In this document: one piece after another, positions 31,521 through 40,064 of the stretch
Layout: every line of letters starts with the position of its first letter
How positions within the stretch are numbered: position 1 is the stretch's first letter
NCBI GenBank assembly: GCA_035649635.1
Contig: DASRJE010000102.1
Span: 1 to 64,000, forward strand
Direction of reading: 5' to 3'
DNA: 64,000 bases
From: Gp6-AA40 sp035649635
GTDB lineage: Bacteria > Acidobacteriota > Vicinamibacteria > Vicinamibacterales > UBA2999
Notes under the pieces: model-generated
Told to the model about the DNA's origin: nothing
The model's database searches: none
What the model saw: only the letters and a program-made list of their open reading frames with translations
Made by a program: the position numbers and the translations under genes

Positions 31521-32741
31521 ATGAGTGACTACGCCCTGCTTGCCGTGCTCTTTGCGCTGCTGCTGGGCCTGGTCGCCGGCAAGGCCTGGGAGCGCTACAA
31601 GCTCCGCGACGGCCGCTGGGTGGATCGGCGCCGGCTTCGCGAGACGCCCCATTACATGCTCGGCCTCAACTTCCTCGTGGACAATCAGGTCGATCAGGCG
31701 GTCGAGGAACTGACCCGGGCCACCAGCACGGACACCGATGCCCTCGAAATCCAGATGATTCTGGGCAACCTGTATCGCCAGAAAGGACAGGTCGGCCGGG
31801 CGATCACGGTTCATCAGGGGCTGCTCCAGCGGCCGGATCTCCGTCCCATCGAGCACGCGCACGTCCTCTTGTGCCTCGGTCTCGACTACAAGCATGGCGG
31901 CTTTATCGACCGCGCGCTCGAAACATTTCAGGAAGTCGTACGCCTGGATCCCCGGAACCGGTATGCCTTCGTGAACCTGCAGAAGCTTTACGAAGACCAG
32001 CGACAGTGGGCCGACGCGGCAGGCGTGCGAGAGAAAATCGCCGCGCTCGACGAGGACAAGCCGCAGGCCAACAATCAGATTCTCGGCTTTCTGCGCAACG
32101 AAGTCGGCGAAACCTTGATTCGCGCCGGCGATGACGCGGCTGCGGCCCGGGCCTTTGCAGCCGCGCTCGATACCGATGCGCGAACCGCGCCGGCGTATCT
32201 CAACCTCGGTGACATGCGTGAACGCATGGGGCAACTTGCAGGGGCGGTCGAGGCGTGGGAGAAGCTCGTGCAGACTCTCCCCGACCGCGCGTATCTGGCG
32301 CTCGATCGTCTCGAGCGTGCCTATCATCGGGCTGGTTCCCCGCAACGGTTCGGCGACCTGTGCGCGCGGCTCATCGACCAGAATCCGCAGGACTGGCGAA
32401 CCCGGCTTGCGCTGTCACGCCATCTGGCTGCCGACGGCCGGCACCGCAAGGCGTTCGAGCTGCTCCTCGACGCGCTGCCGCACAATCCGCACGGCCTGGC
32501 GATCCACCACGAAGTCTGGAAGGCCTTGCTCGCCCTCGATCTCGACCAGGCGCTGGTGCGGCAGTACATCGAGTTGACGCGCAGCGCTGTCTTCTACCTG
32601 GACCCGCACGTGTGCCTGCACTGCCGTTACAGGAGCACGGAATTACTGTGGCAGTGCCCGCAGTGCCACGAATGGAATACCTTCGTCGAGGAGCGCATGT
32701 CGCCGGCCAAAGATTCGGCGGCGGCGGAAGTCGGGGGATAA
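31521..32741 (+). CDS. lapB: LapB/YciM-like TPR protein with rubredoxin-type zinc ribbon
   Basis: 406 residues. An N-terminal membrane anchor (YALLAVLFALLLGLVAGKAW, about 4-23) precedes WDRRR-like RWVDRRRLRETPHYMLGLNFLVDNQVDQAVEEL. About nine TPR units and a C-terminal CLHCRY...LLWQCPQCHEWNTF metal site follow. In Enterobacteria LapB targets LpxC for FtsH degradation and co-ordinates LPS assembly. The same domain order and the neighbouring KDO genes support that role here, though function outside proteobacteria is inferred. Confidence 0.87.
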   Translation: MSDYALLAVLFALLLGLVAGKAWERYKLRDGRWVDRRRLRETPHYMLGLNFLVDNQVDQAVEELTRATSTDTDALEIQMILGNLYRQKGQVGRAITVHQGLLQRPDLRPIEHAHVLLCLGLDYKHGGFIDRALETFQEVVRLDPRNRYAFVNLQKLYEDQRQWADAAGVREKIAALDEDKPQANNQILGFLRNEVGETLIRAGDDAAAARAFAAALDTDARTAPAYLNLGDMRERMGQLAGAVEAWEKLVQTLPDRAYLALDRLERAYHRAGSPQRFGDLCARLIDQNPQDWRTRLALSRHLAADGRHRKAFELLLDALPHNPHGLAIHHEVWKALLALDLDQALVRQYIELTRSAVFYLDPHVCLHCRYRSTELLWQCPQCHEWNTFVEERMSPAKDSAAAEVGG

Positions 32742-32772
32742 ACGGGTTGCGCAACCGGGTGGCTGGGTTGAC

Positions 32773-33366
32773 ATGAAACGTGTCGGGCTCACTGGCGGCA
32801 TCGCCACCGGGAAAAGCGTCGTTCGAGCAGAGCTCGAGCGACTCGGTGTGCCGACCATCGACGCCGACGTCGTCGCCCGTGACGTCGTCGCCGCGGGCAC
32901 TCCAGCTCTTGCGGCGATTCTCGAACGGTTCGGAGCCGGCGTCCTCGGCGCCGATGGTGCGCTCGACCGCCGGAAGCTGGGGTCGATCGTGTTCGCGGAC
33001 GAAGCCGCGCGGTACGACCTGGAGCAGATCGTTCATCCGGCCGTCAAGGCCGCCATCGACACGTGGCTCGACGCGATGAGTGGCACACACAACATCGCCG
33101 TCGCCGTCATTCCGTTGCTTTACGAAGCGGGCCGGGAGAGAGACTTCGATGTCGTCATCACGACGGCCTGCAGCGCGGACGAGCAGCTTCGCCGCGTGAT
33201 GACGCGTGACACTCTGAACGAGCTTCAGGCCAGGCAGCGCATCAATGCGCAGCTCTCGACCGAGGAGAAGGTTCGCCGCGCGGACTACGCGATCTGGACC
33301 GACGGAACGCACGAAAACACGAAGCGCCAGGTCGTCGAAACGCTCGAGCAGCTAGCGCGCAGGTAG
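32773..33366 (+). CDS. coaE: Dephospho-CoA kinase
   Basis: 197 residues. P-loop GLTGGIATGKSVV (5-17), the DADVVARDV block (34-42), VIPLLYEAG and the R-containing lid QLRRVMTRD. It phosphorylates dephospho-CoA in the last step of CoA synthesis. It follows lapB by 31 bases. Its 3' end overlaps the convergent folD by 15 bases. Confidence 0.95.
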   Translation: MKRVGLTGGIATGKSVVRAELERLGVPTIDADVVARDVVAAGTPALAAILERFGAGVLGADGALDRRKLGSIVFADEAARYDLEQIVHPAVKAAIDTWLDAMSGTHNIAVAVIPLLYEAGRERDFDVVITTACSADEQLRRVMTRDTLNELQARQRINAQLSTEEKVRRADYAIWTDGTHENTKRQVVETLEQLARR

Positions 33367-34296
33367 GCCCACCTCCACGCGCTCCTGCGCCGCGTGCAGC
33401 GTGTTCATCATCAGCATCGTGATCGTCAGCGGTCCGACGCCGCCTGGCACGGGTGTCAGGGCGCCCGCCACTTCGACGACCGCCGGATGGACATCGCCGA
33501 CGAGCACGGAGCCCTTCGCGTGGAAGGATGCGAGCCTGGGGTGCCCGGCGGGAAACAGCTGCGCGGCGACCGCCGGATCCGTGACGCGATTCATCCCAAC
33601 GTCGATCACCGTCGCGCCCGGCTTCACAAAGTCTTTCGTGACCAGTCCCGCGCGCCCGACAGCGGCGACGAGGATATCGGCCTGACGACAAACCGCGGGC
33701 AAGTCAGGCGTGCGCGAATGACAAATCGTCACCGTCGCATCGCGATGCAGCAGCAGCATCGCCATCGGCTTCCCGACAATATCGCTGCGACCGATCACAA
33801 CGGCATGGCGGCCGCGGATCTGAATCTTCTCGCGCTCGAGCAGCTCGATGACGCCCGCGGGCGTGCATGCCACCAGCTTCGGACGGTTCTGTGACAACAG
33901 GCCTACGCTCTCGGCCCCGAAGCCATCCACATCTTTGTCCGCTGCAATCGTGTCGAAGACGCGCTGCTGCGCTCCTGCGCCCATCGCTTTCGGCAAAGGC
34001 GACTGGACCAGGATGCCGTCGTGCACCGGACTCTCATTCAGTCGCTCGACCAGCGCCAACACGTCGCCCAGCGTTGCCGACTCCCGCATCCGTTCAAGGT
34101 CGACCCTGAAACCGACGTCCCCCCCGGCTTTGACTTTGTTGCGAACGTAAACCTGTGATGCCGGATCGTCGCCAACGAGCACGATACCCAACCCGGGCGG
34201 CCGGCCATGTTTGCTGACGAACTCCCTGACCTGCGGTTTGATTTCCTCCTGCATCCGCGTTGCGAGCGCCTGTCCGTCGAGCACACGTGCCGTCAT
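33352..34296 (-). CDS. folD: Bifunctional methylenetetrahydrofolate dehydrogenase/cyclohydrolase
   Basis: 314 residues. PGLGIVLVGDDPASQVYVRNKVKAGGDVG carries the Y..xK catalytic pair. VHDGILVQSPLPKAMG is the substrate block (usually VQLPLP). VIGRSDIVGKPMAMLLLHRDATVTICHSRT is the NADP site, and PVPGGVGPLTITMLMMNT the C-terminal signature. It supplies 10-formyl-THF for purines and fMet. It is convergent with coaE. Confidence 0.96.
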   Translation of the reverse strand: MTARVLDGQALATRMQEEIKPQVREFVSKHGRPPGLGIVLVGDDPASQVYVRNKVKAGGDVGFRVDLERMRESATLGDVLALVERLNESPVHDGILVQSPLPKAMGAGAQQRVFDTIAADKDVDGFGAESVGLLSQNRPKLVACTPAGVIELLEREKIQIRGRHAVVIGRSDIVGKPMAMLLLHRDATVTICHSRTPDLPAVCRQADILVAAVGRAGLVTKDFVKPGATVIDVGMNRVTDPAVAAQLFPAGHPRLASFHAKGSVLVGDVHPAVVEVAGALTPVPGGVGPLTITMLMMNTLHAAQERVEVGLPAR

Positions 34297-34320
34297 ACCG
34301 AGATGATCTCCTCAGAGGCC

Positions 34321-35817
34321 TTATCGTGCCGACCCGACTGTCGCCTGCTGCCGCCTCCTGAGCTCGCTGTGCTTGTATCCGTACGCGAAATACAGCACGA
34401 GCCCGATCGCCATCCAGATCACCAGTCGCATCCAGGTGTCGAAGGGCAATCCCAACATGAGCGCGAAGCTGACGAGGGCCGAGAGAATAGGAATGAACGG
34501 CACCAACGGTGTCTTGAACGGGCGATGGAGATCAGGCCTGCGGTAACGGAGGAAGATCACGCCAATGGAAACGATGACGAATGCGAGGAGCGTTCCGATG
34601 CTCACCAGCTCACCGAGCGCGCCGATTGGCGTGAACCCGGCGGCAAGCGCCACGATAATGCCGGTGATGATGCTCGTGATGTGCGGGGTCCGGAATTTCG
34701 GATGAATCTTTCGGGCAAATGGCGGTAACAGGCCGTCGCGCGACATCGAGTAGAAGATGCGCGGCTGCGCCATCATCAGCACCACCATCACCGAGCTCAA
34801 CCCGGCGATGGCGCCAAGCTCCACGAGCATGGTCATCATCCTGAGCAGCGTGCTGCCGCCCGAGGCCGCTTCAGCGGCGCGAATGGCGACGACCATTGGC
34901 GCCGGCGATCCCAGCATGTCGCGATACGGCACCAGGCCAACCATCACGCCGGAAACGAGTATGTACAGGATGGTGCAGAGCGCGAGCGAGCCGAGGATGC
35001 CAACCGGCATGTCTTTCTGCGGGTTCCTGGCTTCTTGCGCCGCCACCGAGACGGCGTCGAATCCGATATAGGCGAAGAAGATCACCCCTGCTCCACGCAG
35101 GACCCCGCTCCAGCCGTACTCGCCGAACGAACCGGTGTTTGGCGGGATGAAGGGCTGCCAGTTGTCGCTGTTCACGTAAGCAGCGCCGCCAAGGATGACG
35201 ATCAGAACGACCGCGACCTTGATGATAACGATCACGGAGTTGACGTTGGCCGATTCCTTGATCCCGATCACGATAAGGATGGTGACCGCTATCGCGATCA
35301 AGACGGCTGGTAGATTCAGGTACGCGTCTGGATTACATCCGGCGGCCGGAACAAAGGTACAGGGCGCAGACGAGAGCGAAGCCGGGATGGTGATGCCGAG
35401 AAAGTCGTGCAGAAAACTGGTGAGGTGTCCCGACCATCCGACCGCGACGGTGGCGCCTCCCAGCGCGTACTCGAGGATGAGGTCCCACCCGATGATCCAG
35501 GCAATGAACTCACCGAGCGTGGCGTAGCCGTAGGTGTACGCCGAGCCCGCGATTGGCACCGTTGACGCGAATTCCGAGTAGCACAGTCCGGCCAGTGCGC
35601 TCGCCACGCCTGCCACCACCATGGACAGAACGATCGCGGGACCTGCATACTGGGCGGCCGCTTGTCCCGTGAGCACGAAGATGCCGGTCCCGATGATCGC
35701 GCCAATCCCGAGCGTCACGAGATTGGTGGGGCCAAGGACCCGCTTCAGGGAATGCTCCCCGGTCACCTCTGCTTCGGCTTTCAGCTGCTCGATCGACTTC
35801 GTCGCGAACATGGACAT
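34321..35817 (-). CDS. APC-family amino acid permease (cationic amino acid transporter type)
   Basis: About 498 residues. I chose ATG 35817, which has GAGGA eight bases upstream; ATG 35811 is the alternative. Around twelve membrane segments begin with LVTLGIGAIIGTGIFVLTG (the APC TM1 unwound GTG motif) and TM2-3 YAGPAIVLSMVVAGVASALAG. AYIGFDAVSVAAQEARNPQKDMP after TM6 is typical of the CAT subfamily. It is a proton- or exchange-coupled amino acid transporter; substrate cannot be read from sequence. The C-terminus is basic. Confidence 0.9.
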   Translation of the reverse strand: MSMFATKSIEQLKAEAEVTGEHSLKRVLGPTNLVTLGIGAIIGTGIFVLTGQAAAQYAGPAIVLSMVVAGVASALAGLCYSEFASTVPIAGSAYTYGYATLGEFIAWIIGWDLILEYALGGATVAVGWSGHLTSFLHDFLGITIPASLSSAPCTFVPAAGCNPDAYLNLPAVLIAIAVTILIVIGIKESANVNSVIVIIKVAVVLIVILGGAAYVNSDNWQPFIPPNTGSFGEYGWSGVLRGAGVIFFAYIGFDAVSVAAQEARNPQKDMPVGILGSLALCTILYILVSGVMVGLVPYRDMLGSPAPMVVAIRAAEAASGGSTLLRMMTMLVELGAIAGLSSVMVVLMMAQPRIFYSMSRDGLLPPFARKIHPKFRTPHITSIITGIIVALAAGFTPIGALGELVSIGTLLAFVIVSIGVIFLRYRRPDLHRPFKTPLVPFIPILSALVSFALMLGLPFDTWMRLVIWMAIGLVLYFAYGYKHSELRRRQQATVGSAR

Positions 35818-35901
35818 TCGACGATTCCTCAAATTGAGCTAGAAGCTGGCCACAGGCTTTCTGGTCCGCCGTGCGGGTTCTGCCTGTTGCCTGTGGCCCG
35901 A

Positions 35902-36546
35902 TTATATTCGTGTCACCGCAGCCGCCGTCCGGAGATACGCGCGCACGCGAGCCGTTGGGTCGCCGCCCTCGAGCAAATCGCTGATGACGGCGACGCTCGA
36001 CGCACCAGCCGCCCAAACCGACGCCGCCGTTTCAAGAGTGATACCTCCGATGGCGACGACCGGCACCCCTTTCGATCGCCGCGCTGCCTGAGTGACCTGC
36101 GCCAGGCCCACGGCGTTGTAGCCGGTTTCTTTCGTGCGAGTGCCGAACACAGGTCCAATCGCGATATAGCTGACCGGCTCCCCGGCCGCGCGTTCGATCT
36201 GTTCATCCGTGTGCGTTGAAAATCCGATCACGGCCGAAGGCCCCAATAGACCACGGACCTGCGCCGGCGGCAGATCCTCCTGCCCCACGTGCACGCCGGC
36301 GGCTCTCGACATCAAAGCGAGATCGGGCCGATCGTTGACGATTACGACCGCACCATACGGATGTGCTACACCAACGATCGTGTCGCAGAGATCCAGAAAG
36401 CGATCGGACGGAAGATCTTTGGCGCGAATCTGCATGCACTGCGCGCCACCTTCCATGAAGGCGCGCGCCAGATCTGCGGGCGCCCACCCCGCGCGCGCCG
36501 AGAGCGCTACATCGACGATGGCGTGAAGCGGGGAAAGTGGGGTCAG
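35902..36546 (-). CDS. thiE: Thiamine-phosphate synthase, probable CTG start
   Basis: 214 residues if begun at CTG 36546. Reading from the first ATG (36456) would delete the first strand and helix. The upstream in-frame codons encode a good ThiE N-terminus (LHAIVD...WAPADLARAFMEGGAQ). An in-frame TAG lies six codons above the CTG, and no ATG, GTG or TTG lies between. The rest has MQIRAKDL, VIVNDRPDLA, GVHVGQEDLP, IAIGPVFGTRTK, PVVAIGGITLE. It joins HMP-PP and thiazole phosphate. The CTG overlaps the accC stop as CTGA, parallel to the ATGA, GTGA and TTGA junctions elsewhere in the window. Confidence 0.85.
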   Translation of the reverse strand: MTPLSPLHAIVDVALSARAGWAPADLARAFMEGGAQCMQIRAKDLPSDRFLDLCDTIVGVAHPYGAVVIVNDRPDLALMSRAAGVHVGQEDLPPAQVRGLLGPSAVIGFSTHTDEQIERAAGEPVSYIAIGPVFGTRTKETGYNAVGLAQVTQAARRSKGVPVVAIGGITLETAASVWAAGASSVAVISDLLEGGDPTARVRAYLRTAAAVTRI

Positions 36547-37913
36547 GCTGTGTCCGCCAGGCTACTTTTTTTTGGCTGAGGCATGAAGCGCTCCATGAAG
36601 GAGGTGCTCAGCCGGCCAGCGTTGAAATCGGGCTCGTTCAGGATCTTGATGTGAAGCGGCACCGAGGTCCGAATGCCCTCGATGACCGTCATGTCGAGCG
36701 TTCGCTTCATGCGCGCGATCGCTTCCTGACGGTCGCGCCCGTGCGTGATGATCTTGGCGATCATCGAATCGTAGTACGGCGTGACCGTGCACTCGGAGTG
36801 CGCGAAGGTGTCGATGCGCACGCCTGGGCCGCCCGGAGTGCTGAAGGCGTGAATCACGCCGGGTGACGGCACGAACGTTTCCGGGTCCTCGGCGTTGACC
36901 CGACACTCGATGGCATGACCGGTGAAGGTGACCTCGCTCTGTTTGAACGACAAGCGTTCGCCCGCCGCGATTCGGATCTGCTCCTTCACGATGTCGATTC
37001 CGGTCACCATCTCGGTCACGGGATGTTCCACCTGGAGACGTGTGTTCGTTTCCATGTAGTAGAACTTGCCATCCCGGTCCATCAGGAATTCGAACGTACC
37101 CGCGTTGGTGTACTGGACGGCTTTGGCCGCATCCACGACGACGCTGCCCATCTTCTTGCGGATCTTGTCGCTCAGCGCAGGTGATGGCGCCTCTTCAATC
37201 AGCTTCTGATGGCGGCGTTGGATCGAGCACTCGCGCTCGCCCAGATGAACCACATTGCCGTGGTGGTCGCCGATGATCTGGAACTCGATGTGCCGCGGGC
37301 TCTCGAGGTACTTCTCGATATAGACGTCGCCGTTACCGAAGGCCGCTTCGGCTTCACGCTGTGCCGTCCGCAGGGCGTGAGACAACTCGCCCGCCGTTCG
37401 GACGACGCGCATGCCGCGTCCTCCGCCGCCGGCCACGGCCTTCACGATCACCGGAAAGCCGATGTCCTTGACCACTCTGAGCGCATGCTCTTCGTCCGTC
37501 ACCGGACCGTCGCTGCCGGGCAGCATCGGCACGCCGGCTTTTTTCATGGCCTTTTTCGCGCGCGCCTTGTCACCGAGGAGCTTGATGACGCTCGGATCGG
37601 GACCAATGAACCGGATGTGACAGGCCTCGCATACCTCGGCGAGGTAGGCGCTCTCCGACAAGAAGCCGTAGCCAGGATGAATCGCGTCGGCCCCGGTGAT
37701 CTCGGCCGCACTGATGATGGCCGGGACATTCAGGTAACTATCGGCGCTCCGCGGCGGACCGATGCAGACGTCCTCGTCCGAGAAGCGGACGTGGAGCGAA
37801 TTCTCGTCGGCTTCTGAGTAGACGGCGACTGTCTTGATGTTCAGTTCGCGGCACGCGTGGATGATGCGCAGCGCGATCTCTCCGCGATTGGCGATGAGGA
37901 TCTTCTTGAACAT
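36543..37913 (-). CDS. accC: Biotin carboxylase subunit of acetyl-CoA carboxylase
   Basis: 456 residues. FKKILIANRGEIALRIIHACRELNIKTVAVYSEAD at the N-terminus, the ATP-grasp loop KAVAGGGGRGMRVV, ECSIQRRHQKLIEEAPSP, and MDRDGKFYYMETNTRLQVEHPVTEMVTGID with the catalytic residues. It carboxylates biotin on AccB using bicarbonate and ATP, in fatty acid synthesis. It starts 25 bases after accB and ends in the thiE overlap. Confidence 0.97.
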   Translation of the reverse strand: MFKKILIANRGEIALRIIHACRELNIKTVAVYSEADENSLHVRFSDEDVCIGPPRSADSYLNVPAIISAAEITGADAIHPGYGFLSESAYLAEVCEACHIRFIGPDPSVIKLLGDKARAKKAMKKAGVPMLPGSDGPVTDEEHALRVVKDIGFPVIVKAVAGGGGRGMRVVRTAGELSHALRTAQREAEAAFGNGDVYIEKYLESPRHIEFQIIGDHHGNVVHLGERECSIQRRHQKLIEEAPSPALSDKIRKKMGSVVVDAAKAVQYTNAGTFEFLMDRDGKFYYMETNTRLQVEHPVTEMVTGIDIVKEQIRIAAGERLSFKQSEVTFTGHAIECRVNAEDPETFVPSPGVIHAFSTPGGPGVRIDTFAHSECTVTPYYDSMIAKIITHGRDRQEAIARMKRTLDMTVIEGIRTSVPLHIKILNEPDFNAGRLSTSFMERFMPQPKKSSLADTA

Positions 37914-37937
37914 GTTGTGTTCCCTGCCGGCTATGGG

Positions 37938-38411
37938 CTACGTCGGCCGTATCGCAAACAGCCGCTCACCGTAGTGAACCGCCCGCCCGTTCTCCACATA
38001 CACCTTCACGACTTCACCATCGCACTCGGCGTTGATCTCGTTCATCAGCTTCATCGCTTCGATGATGCACAGCACCTGACCGGCCGTGACCATCTGACCA
38101 ACCTCGGTGAACGGCTTGGCATCAGGCTCGGAGGCGCGATAGAAGGTCCCGACAATCGGTGACTTGATGATCGCCAGGTCGACATCCTCGCTCGCCACGG
38201 TCAGTGGGGCCGGCGCCGGCTCGCCAGGGTTTGGTACCGGCGCGACCGGCGCGACGTAGCCCGTGGCAGGCGCCGCGGGTAAGTGACCGCTCCACTGAGG
38301 ACCGGCGTCCTTGCGCAACCGAAGCTTGACACCGTCCTGCTCGAGCTCGAACTCGGTCAGGGCATTCTCGCGCATCAACTCCAGAATCTTTTTGATCTCG
38401 TCTAGATCCAT
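37938..38411 (-). CDS. accB: Biotin carboxyl carrier protein of acetyl-CoA carboxylase
   Basis: 157 residues. The N-terminal helix (DLDEIKKILELMRENALTEFELEQ) is followed by an Ala/Pro linker (about 45-75) and the biotinyl domain. KSPIVGTFYRASEPDAKPF includes the characteristic AccB thumb, and the biotinylated Lys is in IEAMKLMNEI. Its neighbours are accC downstream and an M24 peptidase gene upstream. efp, often found between those two in other genomes, is missing. Confidence 0.96.
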   Translation of the reverse strand: MDLDEIKKILELMRENALTEFELEQDGVKLRLRKDAGPQWSGHLPAAPATGYVAPVAPVPNPGEPAPAPLTVASEDVDLAIIKSPIVGTFYRASEPDAKPFTEVGQMVTAGQVLCIIEAMKLMNEINAECDGEVVKVYVENGRAVHYGERLFAIRPT

Positions 38412-38421
38412 TAACCGGCAT

Positions 38422-39579
38422 CTACCCCAGCGCCAGCAACTCCCGCGGCACCGACGTCAAGACCTCGCATCCGTCTTCAGTTACCAGCACATCGTCTTCG
38501 ATCCGCACGCCGCCCAGGCCCGGCAGGTAGGCGCCGGGTTCAATGGTAAACACCATCCCTGGTTCCAGTTGCACGGAAGCTGAATGGGAACGAGGTGGAC
38601 CGATGCGGGGCTCTTCGTGGATATCCAGGCCCAAGCCGTGGCCAGTGCCGTGTCCAAACGCCTCTCCAAGCCCGCGTGACTCGAGCAGGCTGCGGGCAGC
38701 GGCATCCACTGATGCCGCCGGGACACCGGGCTTCACCGCCTCGATGGCCCTGCGTTGGGCATCTCGGACGGCTGTGTGCAGCCGAAGGGCGTCGTCTGTG
38801 GGCGTCCCTACCGATACGGTCCGGGTCAAGTCCGAGCAGTATCCGTCCAGTACGCCGCCAAAGTCCAGCACGACCAGGTCACCTGGGCTCAGGATTCGGG
38901 TCCCGGCGCGGTAGTGCGGCAGCGCCGCGTTTGGACCCGACGCCACGATCGTGTCGAAGGCGAGCCGCTCGTAACCTGCTGTGCGGGCAGCCGTTTCGAT
39001 CGCTGCCGCGATGTCGCGTTCGGTCACCCCCGCGCGAATCGATCGAAACGCCGTCTCGGCGACCTGCGCGAGCCGGGCGGCTGCTTCGCGCAACGTCGCC
39101 ACCTCGCTCGGGTCCTTGACCAGACGGAGCTGCTCGATGACGCGCTCGGTCGATGTCCAGTTCACCGCCAGGCGCCGAGACGCCGCTGTTCGCTCCAGCC
39201 ATTCTTTCCGTGCCACGGTTAAATGGGCGGCCTCGATTCCGATCTTCACCGGCATGTCGGGCGAAGACAGCATGTCGAGCAGCGCTTCATCGTAACTTGC
39301 CGGTACCGGCCAGACGTGCAGACCGGGGCACGCTGCCGCCGACTCTTGCATCGCGCGCACCGACTCCTGGTATCTGAAGTCGATCAGCAGGTGAACGCCC
39401 GTGCCTGTGAGCACCAGTGTGCCGGCGCTCCCGGCATGATTGGAGAGGTATCGGATATTGGTCGGATTGGTCACCAACAGGCCATCAAGGCCAAGTGTTG
39501 CGAGCCTTGCTCTGACCTGCCGGTGCCGGGCTGCCAGGACTTCTGAATTGGGAAACCCGATCACGGGCGATTTTTTCAT
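38422..39579 (-). CDS. M24B-family Xaa-Pro aminopeptidase/dipeptidase
   Basis: 385 residues. The N-terminal creatinase-like domain (LDGLLVTNPTNIRYLSNHAGSAGTLVL) precedes the pita-bread catalytic domain. Metal ligands are visible in VLDFGGVLDGYCSDLTRT (two Asp), GHGTGHGLGLDIHEEP (His), FTIEPGAYLPGLGGVRIEDDV (two Glu). It removes residues from Xaa-Pro peptides in the cytoplasm. The C-terminus ends 10 bases before accB; the pepP-(efp)-accB-accC order is common. Confidence 0.92.
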   Translation of the reverse strand: MKKSPVIGFPNSEVLAARHRQVRARLATLGLDGLLVTNPTNIRYLSNHAGSAGTLVLTGTGVHLLIDFRYQESVRAMQESAAACPGLHVWPVPASYDEALLDMLSSPDMPVKIGIEAAHLTVARKEWLERTAASRRLAVNWTSTERVIEQLRLVKDPSEVATLREAAARLAQVAETAFRSIRAGVTERDIAAAIETAARTAGYERLAFDTIVASGPNAALPHYRAGTRILSPGDLVVLDFGGVLDGYCSDLTRTVSVGTPTDDALRLHTAVRDAQRRAIEAVKPGVPAASVDAAARSLLESRGLGEAFGHGTGHGLGLDIHEEPRIGPPRSHSASVQLEPGMVFTIEPGAYLPGLGGVRIEDDVLVTEDGCEVLTSVPRELLALG

Positions 39580-39607
39580 ATGACACGAATCGAGTCGGTC
39601 ACGCCGG

Positions 39608-40057
39608 CTATCGCCGTGCCAGTCGTTGCTGCGTAATCACTTCCAGCCAGGCGTTGAGCTCCGCAACAATTCGATCATCAATCGATCTGTGATCCTGGCG
39701 GAGGCCGGAGGCTCCGGATGCTGAATCAGCAGTCCGGTGGTGGACGGGCTGCTGGGTTCGCTGATGGATCTCCGCGAGCTTACCGACTGCGATGAGGTTG
39801 TCGGGCGCCGCATCGAGGACGCGCTGAAACTCGGCACGCGCCTCGTCGAGACGGCCAAGTTGGAAAAGCGCCCGGCCGAGGGTGACCCTCGCCGAGAGAT
39901 ACGCCGGATGCTGCGCAAGCCCCGCTTCGCAGACCTTCACGGCCTCTTCGCAGTCTCCAGCCCGCCGGTGCTCTTCGGCAAGCTGCGCAAAAGCAATCGA
40001 CGCCGGATCCCTCTGGATCCGGCGTCGAAGGTCTTCAATCCGCGGGTTGTCGGCCAC
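39608..40057 (-). CDS. TPR-repeat protein
   Basis: 149 residues, GTG start. Residues about 18-100 form two to three TPR units (AFAQLAEEHRRAGDCEEAVKVCEAGL; ARVTLGRALFQLGRLDEARAEFQRVL; NLIAVGKLAEIHQ). A low-complexity linker and an amphipathic C-terminal helix (IDDRIVAELNAWLEVITQQ) follow. No signal peptide is seen. It begins just after the PKD lipoprotein gene and probably belongs to the tail of the pil operon. It could be a scaffold for pilus or secretion parts, but no specific function can be assigned. Confidence 0.7.
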   Translation of the reverse strand: MADNPRIEDLRRRIQRDPASIAFAQLAEEHRRAGDCEEAVKVCEAGLAQHPAYLSARVTLGRALFQLGRLDEARAEFQRVLDAAPDNLIAVGKLAEIHQRTQQPVHHRTADSASGASGLRQDHRSIDDRIVAELNAWLEVITQQRLARR

Positions 40058-40064
40058 CCCTACA

